From an uncultured Flavobacterium sp. (GTDB lineage: Bacteria > Bacteroidota > Bacteroidia > Flavobacteriales > Flavobacteriaceae): DNA of 28,493 nt. The stretch is taken from assembly GCF_946220915.1 (NCBI RefSeq), contig NZ_CAMIHH010000030.1, forward strand, positions 1-28,493, read 5' to 3'. The translations under genes and the position numbers were made by a program. This document shows positions 7,864 to 15,189 of this stretch, piece by piece; position 1 is the first letter of the stretch, and the number at the start of each line of letters is the position of its first letter. The notes beneath the pieces were generated by a model. The model searched no databases and was not told the DNA's origin. It saw only the letters and a program-made list of their open reading frames with translations.

Positions 7864-8565
7864 ATGATTAATAAAAAAGTTCAAAATGTTGCCGAAGCAC
7901 TGCGCGATGTGCAGGACGGCATGACCCTGATGCTGGGCGGCTTTGGCCTTAGCGGGCTTCCGGAGAACAGCATTGGCGAGCTGGTACGCAAAGGGACAAC
8001 CGGCCTTACCTGCATTTCCAATAACGCAGGCGTAGACGATTTTGGCCTTGGCCTGTTGCTGCAAAAGCGCCAGATAAAGAAAATGATATCATCGTACGTG
8101 GGCGAAAATGCCGAATTTGAAAGGCAAATGCTTAGCGGTGAGCTTGAGGTAGAGCTTACCCCCCAGGGCACACTGGCCGAAAAATGCCGTGCCGCCCAGG
8201 CAGGCATCCCTGCATTCTATACCCCTGCAGGTTATGGCACGGAGGTGGCCGAGGGCAAGGAAGCACGCGAATTCAATGGCAAGATGCACATTATGGAAGA
8301 AGCTTTTAAAGCCGACTTCTCCATCGTAAAAGCATGGAAAGGTGATGAGGCCGGCAACCTGATATTTAAAGGTACGGCACGCAACTTCAATGCCTGCATG
8401 GCGGGCGCTGCAAAAATTACCGTCGCCGAAGTAGAGGAATTAGTCCCTGTTGGCGAACTGGACCCGAACTTCATCCACATCCCGGGAATTTATGTACAGC
8501 GTATTTTCCAGGGCGAGAAGTATGAAAAGCGAATTGAGCAACGCACCGTTCGTAAAAAGCAATAA
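7864..8565 (+). CDS. scoA: 3-oxoacid CoA-transferase subunit A
   Basis: This 233-residue protein is the alpha subunit of succinyl-CoA:3-ketoacid CoA-transferase, which moves CoA from succinyl-CoA to acetoacetate in ketone-body and branched-chain or aromatic catabolism. Family landmarks include the N-terminal DGMTLMLGGFGLSGLPENSI with the glycine-rich CoA-binding loop, ISNNAGVDDFGLGLLL, ISSYVGENAEFERQMLSGELEVELTPQGTLAEK, and FYTPAGYGTEVAEGKE. The length is typical. Its partner scoB is 419 bases downstream rather than adjacent because a four-helix-bundle element lies between. The stop TAA is followed at once by the left arm of that element. A TATATTTA in the terminator's T-rich tail could be its -7 box (weak). 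Confidence 0.93.
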   Translation: MINKKVQNVAEALRDVQDGMTLMLGGFGLSGLPENSIGELVRKGTTGLTCISNNAGVDDFGLGLLLQKRQIKKMISSYVGENAEFERQMLSGELEVELTPQGTLAEKCRAAQAGIPAFYTPAGYGTEVAEGKEAREFNGKMHIMEEAFKADFSIVKAWKGDEAGNLIFKGTARNFNACMAGAAKITVAEVEELVPVGELDPNFIHIPGIYVQRIFQGEKYEKRIEQRTVRKKQ

Positions 8566-8984
8566 TTTGAAGATTGGTCTGATTTGAAAATTTGAAAATG
8601 AGGAATGATAAACAAAATTTAATTGTCGATTTGACTTTCGTATTTGCCATGAACATCATTGCTTATTCTGAACAACTAAAAATGACAAAAAAATTCGAGA
8701 TGGCCTCTCAAATTTTTAGAAGCGGAACATCAATCGGAGCTAATACGCGAGAAGCACAAAATGCTGAAAGTAAAGCTGATTTTATACATAAATTCAAAAT
8801 TGCAGCCAAAGAAGCCGACGAAGTATATTACTGGCTGATGCTATGCAAATCATCAGAATTTTATCCGAATCCTGAAGAACGCATGTTTACAGATTTAAAC
8901 TCAATTATTTTAATTATTACGAAAATCATATCTTCCAGCAAAGTGAAGTAATTTTCAAATCATCAAATCATCAAATTTTCAGAT
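8566..8984. mobile_element. Small inverted-repeat element carrying a four-helix-bundle gene, inserted between scoA and scoB
   Basis: The whole scoA-scoB gap is filled by one unit. Its left arm contains GATTTGAAAATTTGAAAAT (8581-8599). Its right arm (8951-8969) read on the minus strand is GATTTGATGATTTGAAAAT, 17 of 19 identical. Both arms are built from 8-nt words (ATTTGAAA twice on the left; GATGATTT twice on the right, minus strand). The unit begins right after the scoA stop and ends one base before the scoB ATG, so neither gene is damaged. The enclosed gene is about 35% GC by eye, against 50-60% in scoA and scoB. No target-site duplication could be recognised. Confidence 0.7.
8598..8951 (+). 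CDS. Four-helix-bundle protein (23S rRNA intervening-sequence protein family)
   Basis: This 117-residue, largely helical protein belongs to the four-helix-bundle family that includes proteins of 23S rRNA intervening sequences and, more distantly, the Avd accessory protein of diversity-generating retroelements. Typical landmarks are MASQIFRSGTSIGANTREAQ, then ESKADFIHKFKIAAKEADEVYYWL. Its molecular function is not established; basic helices suggest nucleic-acid binding (inference). The ATG at 8598 lies inside the left repeat arm; a TTG six bases upstream is an alternative. The TAA at 8949-8951 is followed immediately by the right arm. Its base composition is much more AT-rich than its neighbours, which points to transfer. 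A second, divergent member is at 19563-19928. Confidence 0.8.
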   Translation: MRNDKQNLIVDLTFVFAMNIIAYSEQLKMTKKFEMASQIFRSGTSIGANTREAQNAESKADFIHKFKIAAKEADEVYYWLMLCKSSEFYPNPEERMFTDLNSIILIITKIISSSKVK

Positions 8985-9641
8985 ATGTTAACAAAAGAAG
9001 ATATAGCTAAAAGAATAGCGAAAGAAGTACAGGACGGTTATTTTGTAAACCTTGGCATAGGCATACCTACATTGGTGGCCAATTATGTCAGGAACGATAT
9101 ATCGGTAGAATTCCAGAGTGAGAACGGCGTGCTGGGCATGGGTCCATTTCCGTTTGAGGGCGAGGAAGACCCGGATGTGATCAATGCCGGAAAGCAGACC
9201 ATCACTACGCTGCCGGGTGCGTCATTTTTTGACTCGGCTACAAGCTTTGGGATGATCCGCGCACAGAAGGTAGACCTTACCATACTTGGCGCCATGGAAG
9301 TGGCCGAGAACGGCGACATTGCCAACTGGAAGATTCCGGGCAAAATGGTAAAAGGCATGGGCGGCGCCATGGACCTTGTAGCTTCTGCCGAGAACATCAT
9401 CGTGGCCATGATGCACGTGAACAAGGCAGGTGAATCGAAAATACTAAAGCGCTGCACCCTGCCCCTAACCGGAGTGGGCTGCGTAAAGAAAGTAGTGACC
9501 GAACTGGCCGTGCTCGAAATAGTACCCGAAGGTTTTAAACTTTTGGAACGTGCGCCCGGTGTAACCGTGAAAGACATTAAAAATGCTACCGAAGGCAACC
9601 TGATCATCGAAGGAGAGATACCGGAAATGGTGATTGATTAG
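8985..9641 (+). CDS. scoB: 3-oxoacid CoA-transferase subunit B
   Basis: This 218-residue protein is the beta subunit of the CoA-transferase. It carries the catalytic glutamate, Glu46 in the SENG motif (VEFQSENGVLG), to which CoA is transiently linked. Other landmarks are VNLGIGIPTLVANYV, DVINAGKQTIT, SFGMIRAQKVDLTILGAMEV, and GAMDLVASAENIIVAMMHVNKAG. The length is typical. Its ATG abuts the right arm of the four-helix-bundle element, so any native ribosome-binding context has been replaced by repeat sequence. Its TAG stop (9639-9641) lies within the left arm of the next inverted-repeat element. Confidence 0.93.
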   Translation: MLTKEDIAKRIAKEVQDGYFVNLGIGIPTLVANYVRNDISVEFQSENGVLGMGPFPFEGEEDPDVINAGKQTITTLPGASFFDSATSFGMIRAQKVDLTILGAMEVAENGDIANWKIPGKMVKGMGGAMDLVASAENIIVAMMHVNKAGESKILKRCTLPLTGVGCVKKVVTELAVLEIVPEGFKLLERAPGVTVKDIKNATEGNLIIEGEIPEMVID

Positions 9642-9788
9642 TTTTCAGTCGCGGTCGCAGTTTTCAGTTGTGATAAGTTAAAGAGTCCAAAGGTTTTTGA
9701 AATCTTGGCTCTTTTGCTTATTAGAAAATGGTGTTATAATATTACGTAATTACAGGACTGAAAACCGCGACTGCGACTGAAAACTAAT
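9636..9788. mobile_element. MITE-like inverted-repeat element between convergent scoB and ABC transporter genes
   Basis: The left arm (from ATTAGTTTTCAGTCGC near 9637) and the right arm (minus strand, from about 9788) match at 30 of about 35 positions. Each arm includes the TAG stop codon of the gene it touches: scoB on the left and the ABC ATPase on the right. Arms divide into words beginning with GT (GTTTTCA, GTCGCG, GTCGCA, GTTTTCA, GTTGTG). The unit is about 150 bp and has no coding capacity. Its centre holds a hairpin (9680-9714). Confidence 0.72.
9680..9714. terminator. Bidirectional hairpin between convergent genes
   Basis: An imperfect stem pairs AAAGAG-CCAA (9680-9690, one bulged T) with TTGG-CTCTTT (9705-9714) and is followed by TTTTGCTTATT. 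It lies between convergent genes and could stop transcripts from both sides. It is internal to the inverted-repeat element. Confidence 0.5.
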
Positions 9789-11466
9789 GTGGTATCGCCG
9801 CGATCAGCTTCTTGGTATACTCTTTTTGCGGATGTTCGTACAAGGCATCAGCCTCGTTCATTTCTTCTATTTTTCCTTTGTTCATGACCAGCACCTGGTC
9901 ACTCATGTATTTGACCACGGCAAGGTCGTGCGAAATGAAAATGTAGGTAAACCCGAAGTTTTCTTTTAGTTCGTTTAACAAGTTAAGCACCTGTGCCTGC
10001 ACCGAGATGTCGAGCGCAGAAACCGACTCGTCGCACACGATGAGTTTTGGTTGTAAGGCAATGGTACGGGCAATGCCGATGCGCTGCCTTTGCCCTCCGG
10101 AAAACTCATGAGGATAACGATTGAAGTGCTCCTCCCCCAGCCCGACCCGAATGAGGATTTCAATTACTTTCTGCTTGCGCTCTTTATCATTTTTATACAG
10201 TTTGTGTACCTGCATTGGTTCCATGATAGCCTTGCCTATAGTTATGCGTGGGTTAAGCGACGAGTAGGGATCCTGGAAAATGATCTGGATCTCTTTACGG
10301 AGCGCCCGTATTTCTTTATCGGACAGTTCTGTCAAGCCTTTACCGTTATACAGTATCCTGCCCGCAGTAGCTTTATCAAGCTGCAATATGGCATTGCCAA
10401 GTGTTGACTTTCCGCAGCCGGATTCGCCTACAAGCCCAAGGGTTTCGCCTTCGTAAATTTTAAAGCTTACATCATTGACCGCCTTAAATTTTACATCCTT
10501 GCCAAATAACCCTGCTGATGACACATATTCCTTCTCTACATTGATGACCTCCAGGAGCGGCTGTTTGCCATAAAGGGCTTTGTGTTCCTCACGGCGTTGT
10601 TCGGGTGTGATTTCGTTAACGTTAACCGTATCATCCAGGTAATCTTTTATGGTAGGCAGCCTTTTCAGCCGGACATCCAGCGATGGCCGTGAACTAATCA
10701 GGGCCTTTGTATAGGTATGTTTTGGGGTATTAAAAATTTCTCCTGTCGTGCCTTGCTCTACAATGTCCCCACGGTACATCACCAAAACCCTGTTGGCAAT
10801 ATCCGATACCAGCGACAAATCGTGCGATATGAACAGTATGCTCATGCCGGTTTCCTGCTGAAGTTCTTTTAAAAGCAGGATGATCTCTTTTTGTACTGTA
10901 ACGTCAAGCGCAGTAGTAGGTTCGTCGGCAATGAGTATCTTCGGTTTGCAGGCAATGGCCATGGCAATCATTACACGCTGCTTTTGCCCACCCGATATTT
11001 CATGGGGATAGCGGTTATAGATGGCTTCGGGATTTGGGAGCTTTACCTTTTCAAACAATGAAATGACGCGTTCTTTTATCTGCTTTTTGGGCAGTTTGGT
11101 ATGTTCTGCCAGTATCTCTTCCACCTGGTAGCCACATTTCAGCGACGGGTTGAGCGAGCTCATTGGCTCCTGGAAGATCATGGCAATATCATTGCCACGG
11201 AGATTACGCAGTTCCTTTTGGCTTAAAGCCGAAATATCATTACCGCCAAATTCTATTTTTCCTTCGGTAATCGATAAAATTCCTTTCGGCAAAAGCCCCA
11301 TTACAGCCAGCGAGGTAACCGACTTTCCCGAACCCGATTCTCCCACAATTCCAAGTATTTCATTTTGCCCTAATGAAAACGAAGCATTTTTTACAATAGG
11401 AAGCCACTGCCCATCTTTTTTGGCAGAAATGCATACGTTATCAAGATGGAGCAATGGATTGTTCAT
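9784..11466 (-). CDS. Peptide-type ABC transporter ATPase with two fused nucleotide-binding domains
   Basis: This 560-residue protein contains two complete ABC ATPase domains, equivalent to DppD and DppF (or OppD/OppF) fused, as in E. coli YejF. Domain 1 has Walker A GESGSGKS (residues 42-49), the signature SGGQKQR and Walker B ILIADEPTTALD. Domain 2 has GESGCGKS, SGGQRQR and LIVCDESVSALD. Each domain is followed by the oligopeptide-family C-terminal extension (HTYTKALISSRP; HPQKEYTKKLIAAIPH). It would energise uptake or export of peptides or similar solutes at the inner membrane. No permease or binding-protein gene is adjacent, so its partners are encoded elsewhere. Domain 2's Walker B has DES rather than DEP, a common variant. 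Its stop lies inside a repeat arm. Confidence 0.93.
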   Translation of the reverse strand: MNNPLLHLDNVCISAKKDGQWLPIVKNASFSLGQNEILGIVGESGSGKSVTSLAVMGLLPKGILSITEGKIEFGGNDISALSQKELRNLRGNDIAMIFQEPMSSLNPSLKCGYQVEEILAEHTKLPKKQIKERVISLFEKVKLPNPEAIYNRYPHEISGGQKQRVMIAMAIACKPKILIADEPTTALDVTVQKEIILLLKELQQETGMSILFISHDLSLVSDIANRVLVMYRGDIVEQGTTGEIFNTPKHTYTKALISSRPSLDVRLKRLPTIKDYLDDTVNVNEITPEQRREEHKALYGKQPLLEVINVEKEYVSSAGLFGKDVKFKAVNDVSFKIYEGETLGLVGESGCGKSTLGNAILQLDKATAGRILYNGKGLTELSDKEIRALRKEIQIIFQDPYSSLNPRITIGKAIMEPMQVHKLYKNDKERKQKVIEILIRVGLGEEHFNRYPHEFSGGQRQRIGIARTIALQPKLIVCDESVSALDISVQAQVLNLLNELKENFGFTYIFISHDLAVVKYMSDQVLVMNKGKIEEMNEADALYEHPQKEYTKKLIAAIPH

Positions 11467-11488
11467 AACGTAAAAATACTAAAAAGTC

Positions 11489-11540
11489 ATCAGTCGCAGT
11501 CGTCGCTTTCAGTAAATAGTGGTGCTGAAAACTGTGGCTA
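11489..11540. repeat. Short degenerate copy of the TTTTCAGTCGC repeat family
   Basis: Words CAGTCGCAGTCG and CTTTCAGT (left) face CTGAAAACTGTGGCTA (right) across about 50 bp. The words match the arms of the element at 9636-9788. The right end includes the TAG stop of the exonuclease gene (minus strand, GTT TAG CCACAG). Only part of each arm remains, so it looks like a collapsed relative. Confidence 0.55.
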
Positions 11541-12251
11541 AACATGAATGATCTCATCTTCTACCAGCAGGTCCTCACGGCGGAAGCGCAGCAGCACCTG
11601 TGCCACAGCGATCACATCTTTTTCGCAATAGGTTACAATACGGTCAATATCTTTCTCAATATGGTATACCTGCCCTACCTGGCTACCGTCAATATCGCCT
11701 TTCGGGGAAGGGATGCCGAGTATTTTGGTCAGCAGCTTCAAAGAGGTAAAGCTTTTATAGTCCCCGAATTTCCAAAGTTCCATGGTGTCGAGGTGCGGCA
11801 CTTCCCACGGCTTTTTGCCAAAGAGGTTCAGCTTGGGCGGTATGGCGATATTGTTGATGACCATGCGCCGTGCAATGAAAGGGAAATCGAATTCCTTGGC
11901 ATTGTGTCCGCACATGATATGCTGTGGCTGGTTAAAGTGGTTATTGAGCAGGTTGGAAAAGTCACGGAGTATCTGTGTTTCCTCCCCGCAAAAAGAGGTT
12001 ACCCTGAAGTGCCTGATATCGCCCCTGAAGGTAAAATATCCTGCGGAAAGGCACACGATCTTACCAAACTCGGCCCAGATGCCTGCACGGTCGTAAAACT
12101 CATCGGGCTCGTATTCGTCCTTGCGCTGGTATTGGGTTTTTTGGGCAAATAGCTGCTGTGTTTCCTCATCCAGCAGCCCAAAGTGTTTTTGCTCCGATAC
12201 AGTTTCTATGTCCAGGAAAAGTATGTTTTCCAGTCGTACTTTTTCGATCAT
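11538..12251 (-). CDS. Predicted 3'-5' exonuclease, PolB-exonuclease-like (DEDD superfamily)
   Basis: This 237-residue protein resembles the stand-alone exonuclease family related to the proofreading domain of family B polymerases. Exo I is FLDIETV with Asp14 and Glu16, Exo II is GHNAKEFDFPF, and Exo III is YCEKDVIA with the Tyr-x3-Asp spacing of the DEDDy subgroup. It is expected to degrade single-stranded DNA or RNA 3' ends in a Mg2+-dependent way, probably in DNA repair; the specific process is unknown. ATG at 12251 is the only good start. It lies between repeat elements on both sides and is probably expressed alone. Confidence 0.85.
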   Translation of the reverse strand: MIEKVRLENILFLDIETVSEQKHFGLLDEETQQLFAQKTQYQRKDEYEPDEFYDRAGIWAEFGKIVCLSAGYFTFRGDIRHFRVTSFCGEETQILRDFSNLLNNHFNQPQHIMCGHNAKEFDFPFIARRMVINNIAIPPKLNLFGKKPWEVPHLDTMELWKFGDYKSFTSLKLLTKILGIPSPKGDIDGSQVGQVYHIEKDIDRIVTYCEKDVIAVAQVLLRFRREDLLVEDEIIHV

Positions 12252-12261
12252 TGTTTCTATT

Positions 12262-12337
12262 CCTGCAATGTTTTGAAAACCTTGCAGGTATGTTTTAGAT
12301 TATTAAACCTGCAAGGTCTTGAAGACCTTACAGGTTT
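12262..12337. repeat. Paired palindromes of the CCTTGCAGG family
   Basis: Two near-perfect palindromes stand side by side: 12262-12288 (27 nt, arms CCTGCAA/TTGCAGG around GTTTTGAAAAC, one mismatch) and 12305-12337 (33 nt, 15 of 16 pairs). The right one abuts the TAA stop of the serine hydrolase gene. The same family occurs at 23442-23528 and as a half-site at 27688-27701. Confidence 0.75.
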
Positions 12338-13560
12338 TACTTCATCATATCAATTACTTCGGCCTGTTCAGGGGTCATGGGCAAATTGTTCCCTTTACCT
12401 TCTCCCGGTTTCATTTTACCCAGCATTTTATAGGCTTCGTCCACATAAACATAAAAATCGTTGCTATGGGCATCGGTTGTTGTCTGTAACCCTTTGATGT
12501 GGCCCAGCCTTACAATGATGATATTATCTTCGGGGATCATAATGACAAACTGCCCCAGGTGGCCGCGCAGGTAGTACATTTTTTTGCCCAGGTAATCATT
12601 CAGCCAAACGCCATAGCCATATTGCGGGGCCTCTTTAAATTTTGGCGTAATCATTCTCGTAACGGCAGCAGCATCCAGTATCTGATTGCCGTTCCAGTTG
12701 CCCTGATGCAGGAACAGCTTGCCGAAACGGGCAAAATCGCGTGCATTGCTGCCAATGCAGCAATAGGCTTTTTCAATGCCGCCTTCGTGGTCGATTTGCC
12801 AAAGCGCATCATTTTCAGCACCCATCGGCTGCCAGAAATGCTTCGATACATAATCGGACAAATGCTCGCCCGTAGCCTTTACGATGACCATGGCCAAAAG
12901 CTGCGTGGCACCACTCACATATTCGAACTCCGTTCCCGGCTCACGCACTATAGGCACATTCAGTACCGTTTTTTCCAGCTCATCGCCAAAGTAGGCGCGT
13001 GTGGTTACCGAAAAGGCACTGCTATACTGCTCGCCCCAGTCCATCCCTGTCGACATGGAAGAGAGATCACCCACGGTAAGCTTTGCCGCCAGGCCCTCTT
13101 TATATTCCGGGAAATAATCGGAAACACGCTGGTCAGGACTTTTTATTTTGCCTTCCATAATTGCCTTGAACATGGCTGCGGTAACTACGGTTTTTGCCAT
13201 GGAGAAGGAATTGGATTTAGAATCTTTTCCATAGCCATCGTAATAGCTTTCGTGCCAAATGCTGTCATTTTTTATAACGAGGTAAGCAACAGTGCCGAGT
13301 TCCTTATGCACTTCCTCAAGGCGCCTGGTAGCTTTAACCTTATTGAAGTCTTTGTGCATTGCCCATGGCTGTGCGGTACCCTTTTTTATTTCGCGGTTCT
13401 CAAAGTAAGTATAATCATCAAGGTAAGCCGTGGTTTTGCCATTGAGGTACACCACCCGTACTGCCTTAAAAAGATAATCTACATCAAAAAGATATGCCAA
13501 AATGATAATGAAGGAGAGCACAATGGCAAATCCAAGCAGGAATTTTCTAAGCAATTTCAT
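12337..13560 (-). CDS. Membrane-anchored serine hydrolase, class C beta-lactamase family
   Basis: This 407-residue protein belongs to the beta-lactamase/D-alanyl-D-alanine carboxypeptidase-like family. A single hydrophobic segment at about residues 8-25 anchors or exports it. Active-site motifs are Ser120-x-x-Lys123 (SMAK), Tyr214-Val-Ser216 in place of the usual YxN, and His334-Leu-Gly336 (HxG) instead of KTG. Members include esterases, amidases and peptidases, and most are not true resistance enzymes; the substrate here cannot be inferred. Its stop abuts a palindromic repeat and its start is followed upstream by another repeat element, so it is probably a single-gene unit. Confidence 0.85.
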   Translation of the reverse strand: MKLLRKFLLGFAIVLSFIIILAYLFDVDYLFKAVRVVYLNGKTTAYLDDYTYFENREIKKGTAQPWAMHKDFNKVKATRRLEEVHKELGTVAYLVIKNDSIWHESYYDGYGKDSKSNSFSMAKTVVTAAMFKAIMEGKIKSPDQRVSDYFPEYKEGLAAKLTVGDLSSMSTGMDWGEQYSSAFSVTTRAYFGDELEKTVLNVPIVREPGTEFEYVSGATQLLAMVIVKATGEHLSDYVSKHFWQPMGAENDALWQIDHEGGIEKAYCCIGSNARDFARFGKLFLHQGNWNGNQILDAAAVTRMITPKFKEAPQYGYGVWLNDYLGKKMYYLRGHLGQFVIMIPEDNIIIVRLGHIKGLQTTTDAHSNDFYVYVDEAYKMLGKMKPGEGKGNNLPMTPEQAEVIDMMK

Positions 13561-13601
13561 AAGCGGTGGTTAATGACTGCTACGAATTTACATAAAAAAT
13601 A

Positions 13602-13720
13602 TCAGTTGCCACGAATTTCACAAATTCCACAAATTTGATTCAAATAGATGAATGGTTTGATTCTCTATGATGCATTCCTAAAATGCAATTAGTGAAATTC
13701 GTGTAATTTGTGGCTAATTA
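13602..13720. mobile_element. MITE-like element with CACGAATTT-type arms
   Basis: The left arm (13602-13640) contains nonamer words CACGAATTT, CACAAATTC and CACAAATTT in tandem. The right arm (13682-13720), read on the minus strand, has GCCACAAATTACACG and further copies; the arms agree at about 29 of 39 positions. An internal hairpin TGCATT-CCTAA-AATGCA is at 13671-13687. The right end includes the TAA stop of the methyltransferase gene. No coding capacity is seen. Confidence 0.6.
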
Positions 13721-14191
13721 AAAGAGACTTTGCTGTACCGGTGGGTTTTCGTGTTCCAGCAGCCATTTTTTTCGCCATAATCCCCCGGCATAACCGGTTA
13801 GCGAACCATCGCTGCCAATGACACGGTGGCAGGGCACAACGATCCAGAGCGGGTTCTTTCCATTAGCCGAGGCTACAGCCCGTATAGCCTTTACATCGCC
13901 CAGCTTTACGGATAGTTCGTGATAGCTCATGGTTTTGCCGAAAGGTATTTCCAGCAGGGCCATCCATACTTTCTTCTGGAAATCAGTACCGTAAGGGTTT
14001 AGCTTAAAATCAAAAGATTTACGGCTACCGGCAAAATACTCCTGTAACTGGGTAACGGCTTCCTGTAGCTCATTAGGAATTTCCGTTGAGATTTCCTGCT
14101 TTTCGTCAAGTACCCATATTTTAGATACACCATCTGCATTACCTTCTACAAGGCAATGTCCGACGGGTGTATGTATGATGGCTTGTTGCAT
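13718..14191 (-). CDS. ogt: Methylated-DNA--[protein]-cysteine S-methyltransferase
   Basis: This 157-residue suicide repair protein removes alkyl groups from O6 of guanine by transferring them to its own cysteine. The acceptor is Cys121 in the family motif PCHRVIGSDGSLTGYAGG. Upstream are the helix-turn-helix region YHELSVKLGDVKAIRAVASANGKNP with the Arg finger and the FQKKVWMALLEIPFGKTMSY stretch. It lacks an AdaA-type domain, so it is Ogt-like. The final codons and TAA run directly into an inverted-repeat element. Confidence 0.93.
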   Translation of the reverse strand: MQQAIIHTPVGHCLVEGNADGVSKIWVLDEKQEISTEIPNELQEAVTQLQEYFAGSRKSFDFKLNPYGTDFQKKVWMALLEIPFGKTMSYHELSVKLGDVKAIRAVASANGKNPLWIVVPCHRVIGSDGSLTGYAGGLWRKKWLLEHENPPVQQSLF

Positions 14192-14240
14192 ACTTCAAAG
14201 ATAAGGATATGCCAGGGATTTGGATTACAAAAAGTTAATA

Positions 14241-14376
14241 TTAACCACATAGGCGCTTAGCAACCCGGCAGAATTAAAGTCCTGCAAAGCACATAAGTGA
14301 AGCTTAGCTTCATCTGTATGTGTATTTCCTTTTGGCGCTCTATTCACTAAAGGGTTCAATGCCACTATATGGTTAA
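14241..14376. repeat. Inverted-repeat intergenic element with TTAACCAYATAG ends
   Basis: The gap 14192-14389 contains TTAACCACATAG (14241-14252) and its inverted partner CTATATGGTTAA (14365-14376), 11 of 12 matching. Between them is a hairpin-forming stretch (GTGAAGC, TTA, GCTTCATC near 14297-14315). No ORF of note is present. It resembles the other non-coding elements of this window but has different arm words. Confidence 0.5.
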
Positions 14377-14389
14377 ATAGTATCAGTGC

Positions 14390-14590
14390 TTAATCTCCCT
14401 CTTCCAAATCAAAAATCTCATTAACACTTTTACCGAAAAGCCTGGAAAGCTTTAATGCCAAAACGGTTGAAGGCACATATTTTCCCGCTTCGAGCGCGTT
14501 GATGGTCTGCCGGCTTACACCAATCTTTTCCGCCAGGTCCTGTTGCGTAAAGTTAAATATTGCCCGTTGTACTTTTATATTATTCTTCAT
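14390..14590 (-). CDS. Small XRE-type helix-turn-helix transcriptional regulator
   Basis: This 66-residue protein consists almost entirely of one Cro/C1-type DNA-binding domain: IKVQRAIFNFTQQDLAEKIG, then the recognition segment VSRQTINALEAGKYVPS and LALKLSRLFGKSVNEIF. The ATG at 14590 (MKNNIKVQRA) is chosen because upstream residues of the longer frame are not family-like. Such YozG-like regulators typically pair with a small membrane protein, as here: its start overlaps the end of the 14580-15062 gene by 11 bases. The pair probably autoregulates (inference). Confidence 0.87.
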   Translation of the reverse strand: MKNNIKVQRAIFNFTQQDLAEKIGVSRQTINALEAGKYVPSTVLALKLSRLFGKSVNEIFDLEEGD

Positions 14591-15062
14591 CTTGCCTCGA
14601 GTTATAGAAACGGTACATTTTGTAACGGAAAAGAATGATAAAGATAACAAGCTGCGAGAACATGGCACCCATCAGCACGTTTAAAAAAGGGAATCCAAAG
14701 ATGAACAGGTAGCAAAACAGCAATATGCCATAGTTGGCTATTGTAGCCCAAGCCAGGCTGTTCAGGCGTATGGAAGCCACCATTTCATCTTCGTGCCTTT
14801 CTTTGGAAAAGGCAAAAATAATACCTGATGCTATTACTAAAACCATGAGCAGTTCGTCAACAATCGGGTTTTCGGTTACAAAAAAATAATCGGTTGGGCC
14901 TAAAAAGTCGTTATCGCCAACAATAGCAAATACCGGCACATTAAAGGGCGTGTTCTCCAGACTGCCGGAGGAGGTATAAATAATCAGTGCGGCCAGCGCA
15001 ACAACAAAGAGAATACCGCTTACCAGCCTAAGCTTGTGCGGGAATAAATAATTCGTTTTCAT
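14580..15062 (-). CDS. Four-transmembrane-segment protein of unknown function, paired with XRE regulator
   Basis: I do not recognise a named family for this 160-residue protein. It shows four hydrophobic segments at about residues 10-31, 67-86, 103-125 and 127-148, with a polar loop (about 33-66, containing GDNDFLGPTDYFF) likely outside. A charged SKERHEDEM stretch follows segment 2, and a basic RYKMYRFYNSRQDEE tail ends it. It is translationally coupled to the downstream XRE-type regulator (11-base overlap). The arrangement of a small integral membrane protein with an XRE regulator is common in Firmicutes and Bacteroidetes, but the signal sensed is unknown. Confidence 0.75.
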   Translation of the reverse strand: MKTNYLFPHKLRLVSGILFVVALAALIIYTSSGSLENTPFNVPVFAIVGDNDFLGPTDYFFVTENPIVDELLMVLVIASGIIFAFSKERHEDEMVASIRLNSLAWATIANYGILLFCYLFIFGFPFLNVLMGAMFSQLVIFIILFRYKMYRFYNSRQDEE

Positions 15063-15142
15063 TATGATTGATTTTTAATTTCAATCGAATGTAAAACATA
15101 ATTTCCAATATGACAAATAAACTTTACATTTTGTAAAACAAT

Positions 15143-15168
15143 AAAGCCATCAGTGTTGATGGCTTTTT
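15143..15168. terminator. Bidirectional terminator downstream of the DUF1573 gene
   Basis: A perfect 10-bp stem (AAAGCCATCA at 15143-15152, loop GTGT, TGATGGCTTT at 15157-15166) is flanked by T-rich sequence on both strands. It lies 21 bases beyond the stop of the minus-strand gene ending at 15190. Confidence 0.8.
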
Positions 15169-15189
15169 CTTAGTATAATAAAAAACTAA

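Noticed and set aside
8598..8951. Four-helix-bundle gene as the Avd component of a diversity-generating retroelement
   Set aside because: No reverse transcriptase, template repeat or variable-repeat target gene occurs anywhere in the window, so a DGR cannot be claimed.
12499..13638. Long plus-strand open frame (about 379 codons) opposite the serine hydrolase gene
   Set aside because: It is an antisense shadow: the minus-strand frame has complete SxxK and HxG motifs, and the plus-strand translation is rich in His, Phe and Arg without any domain pattern.
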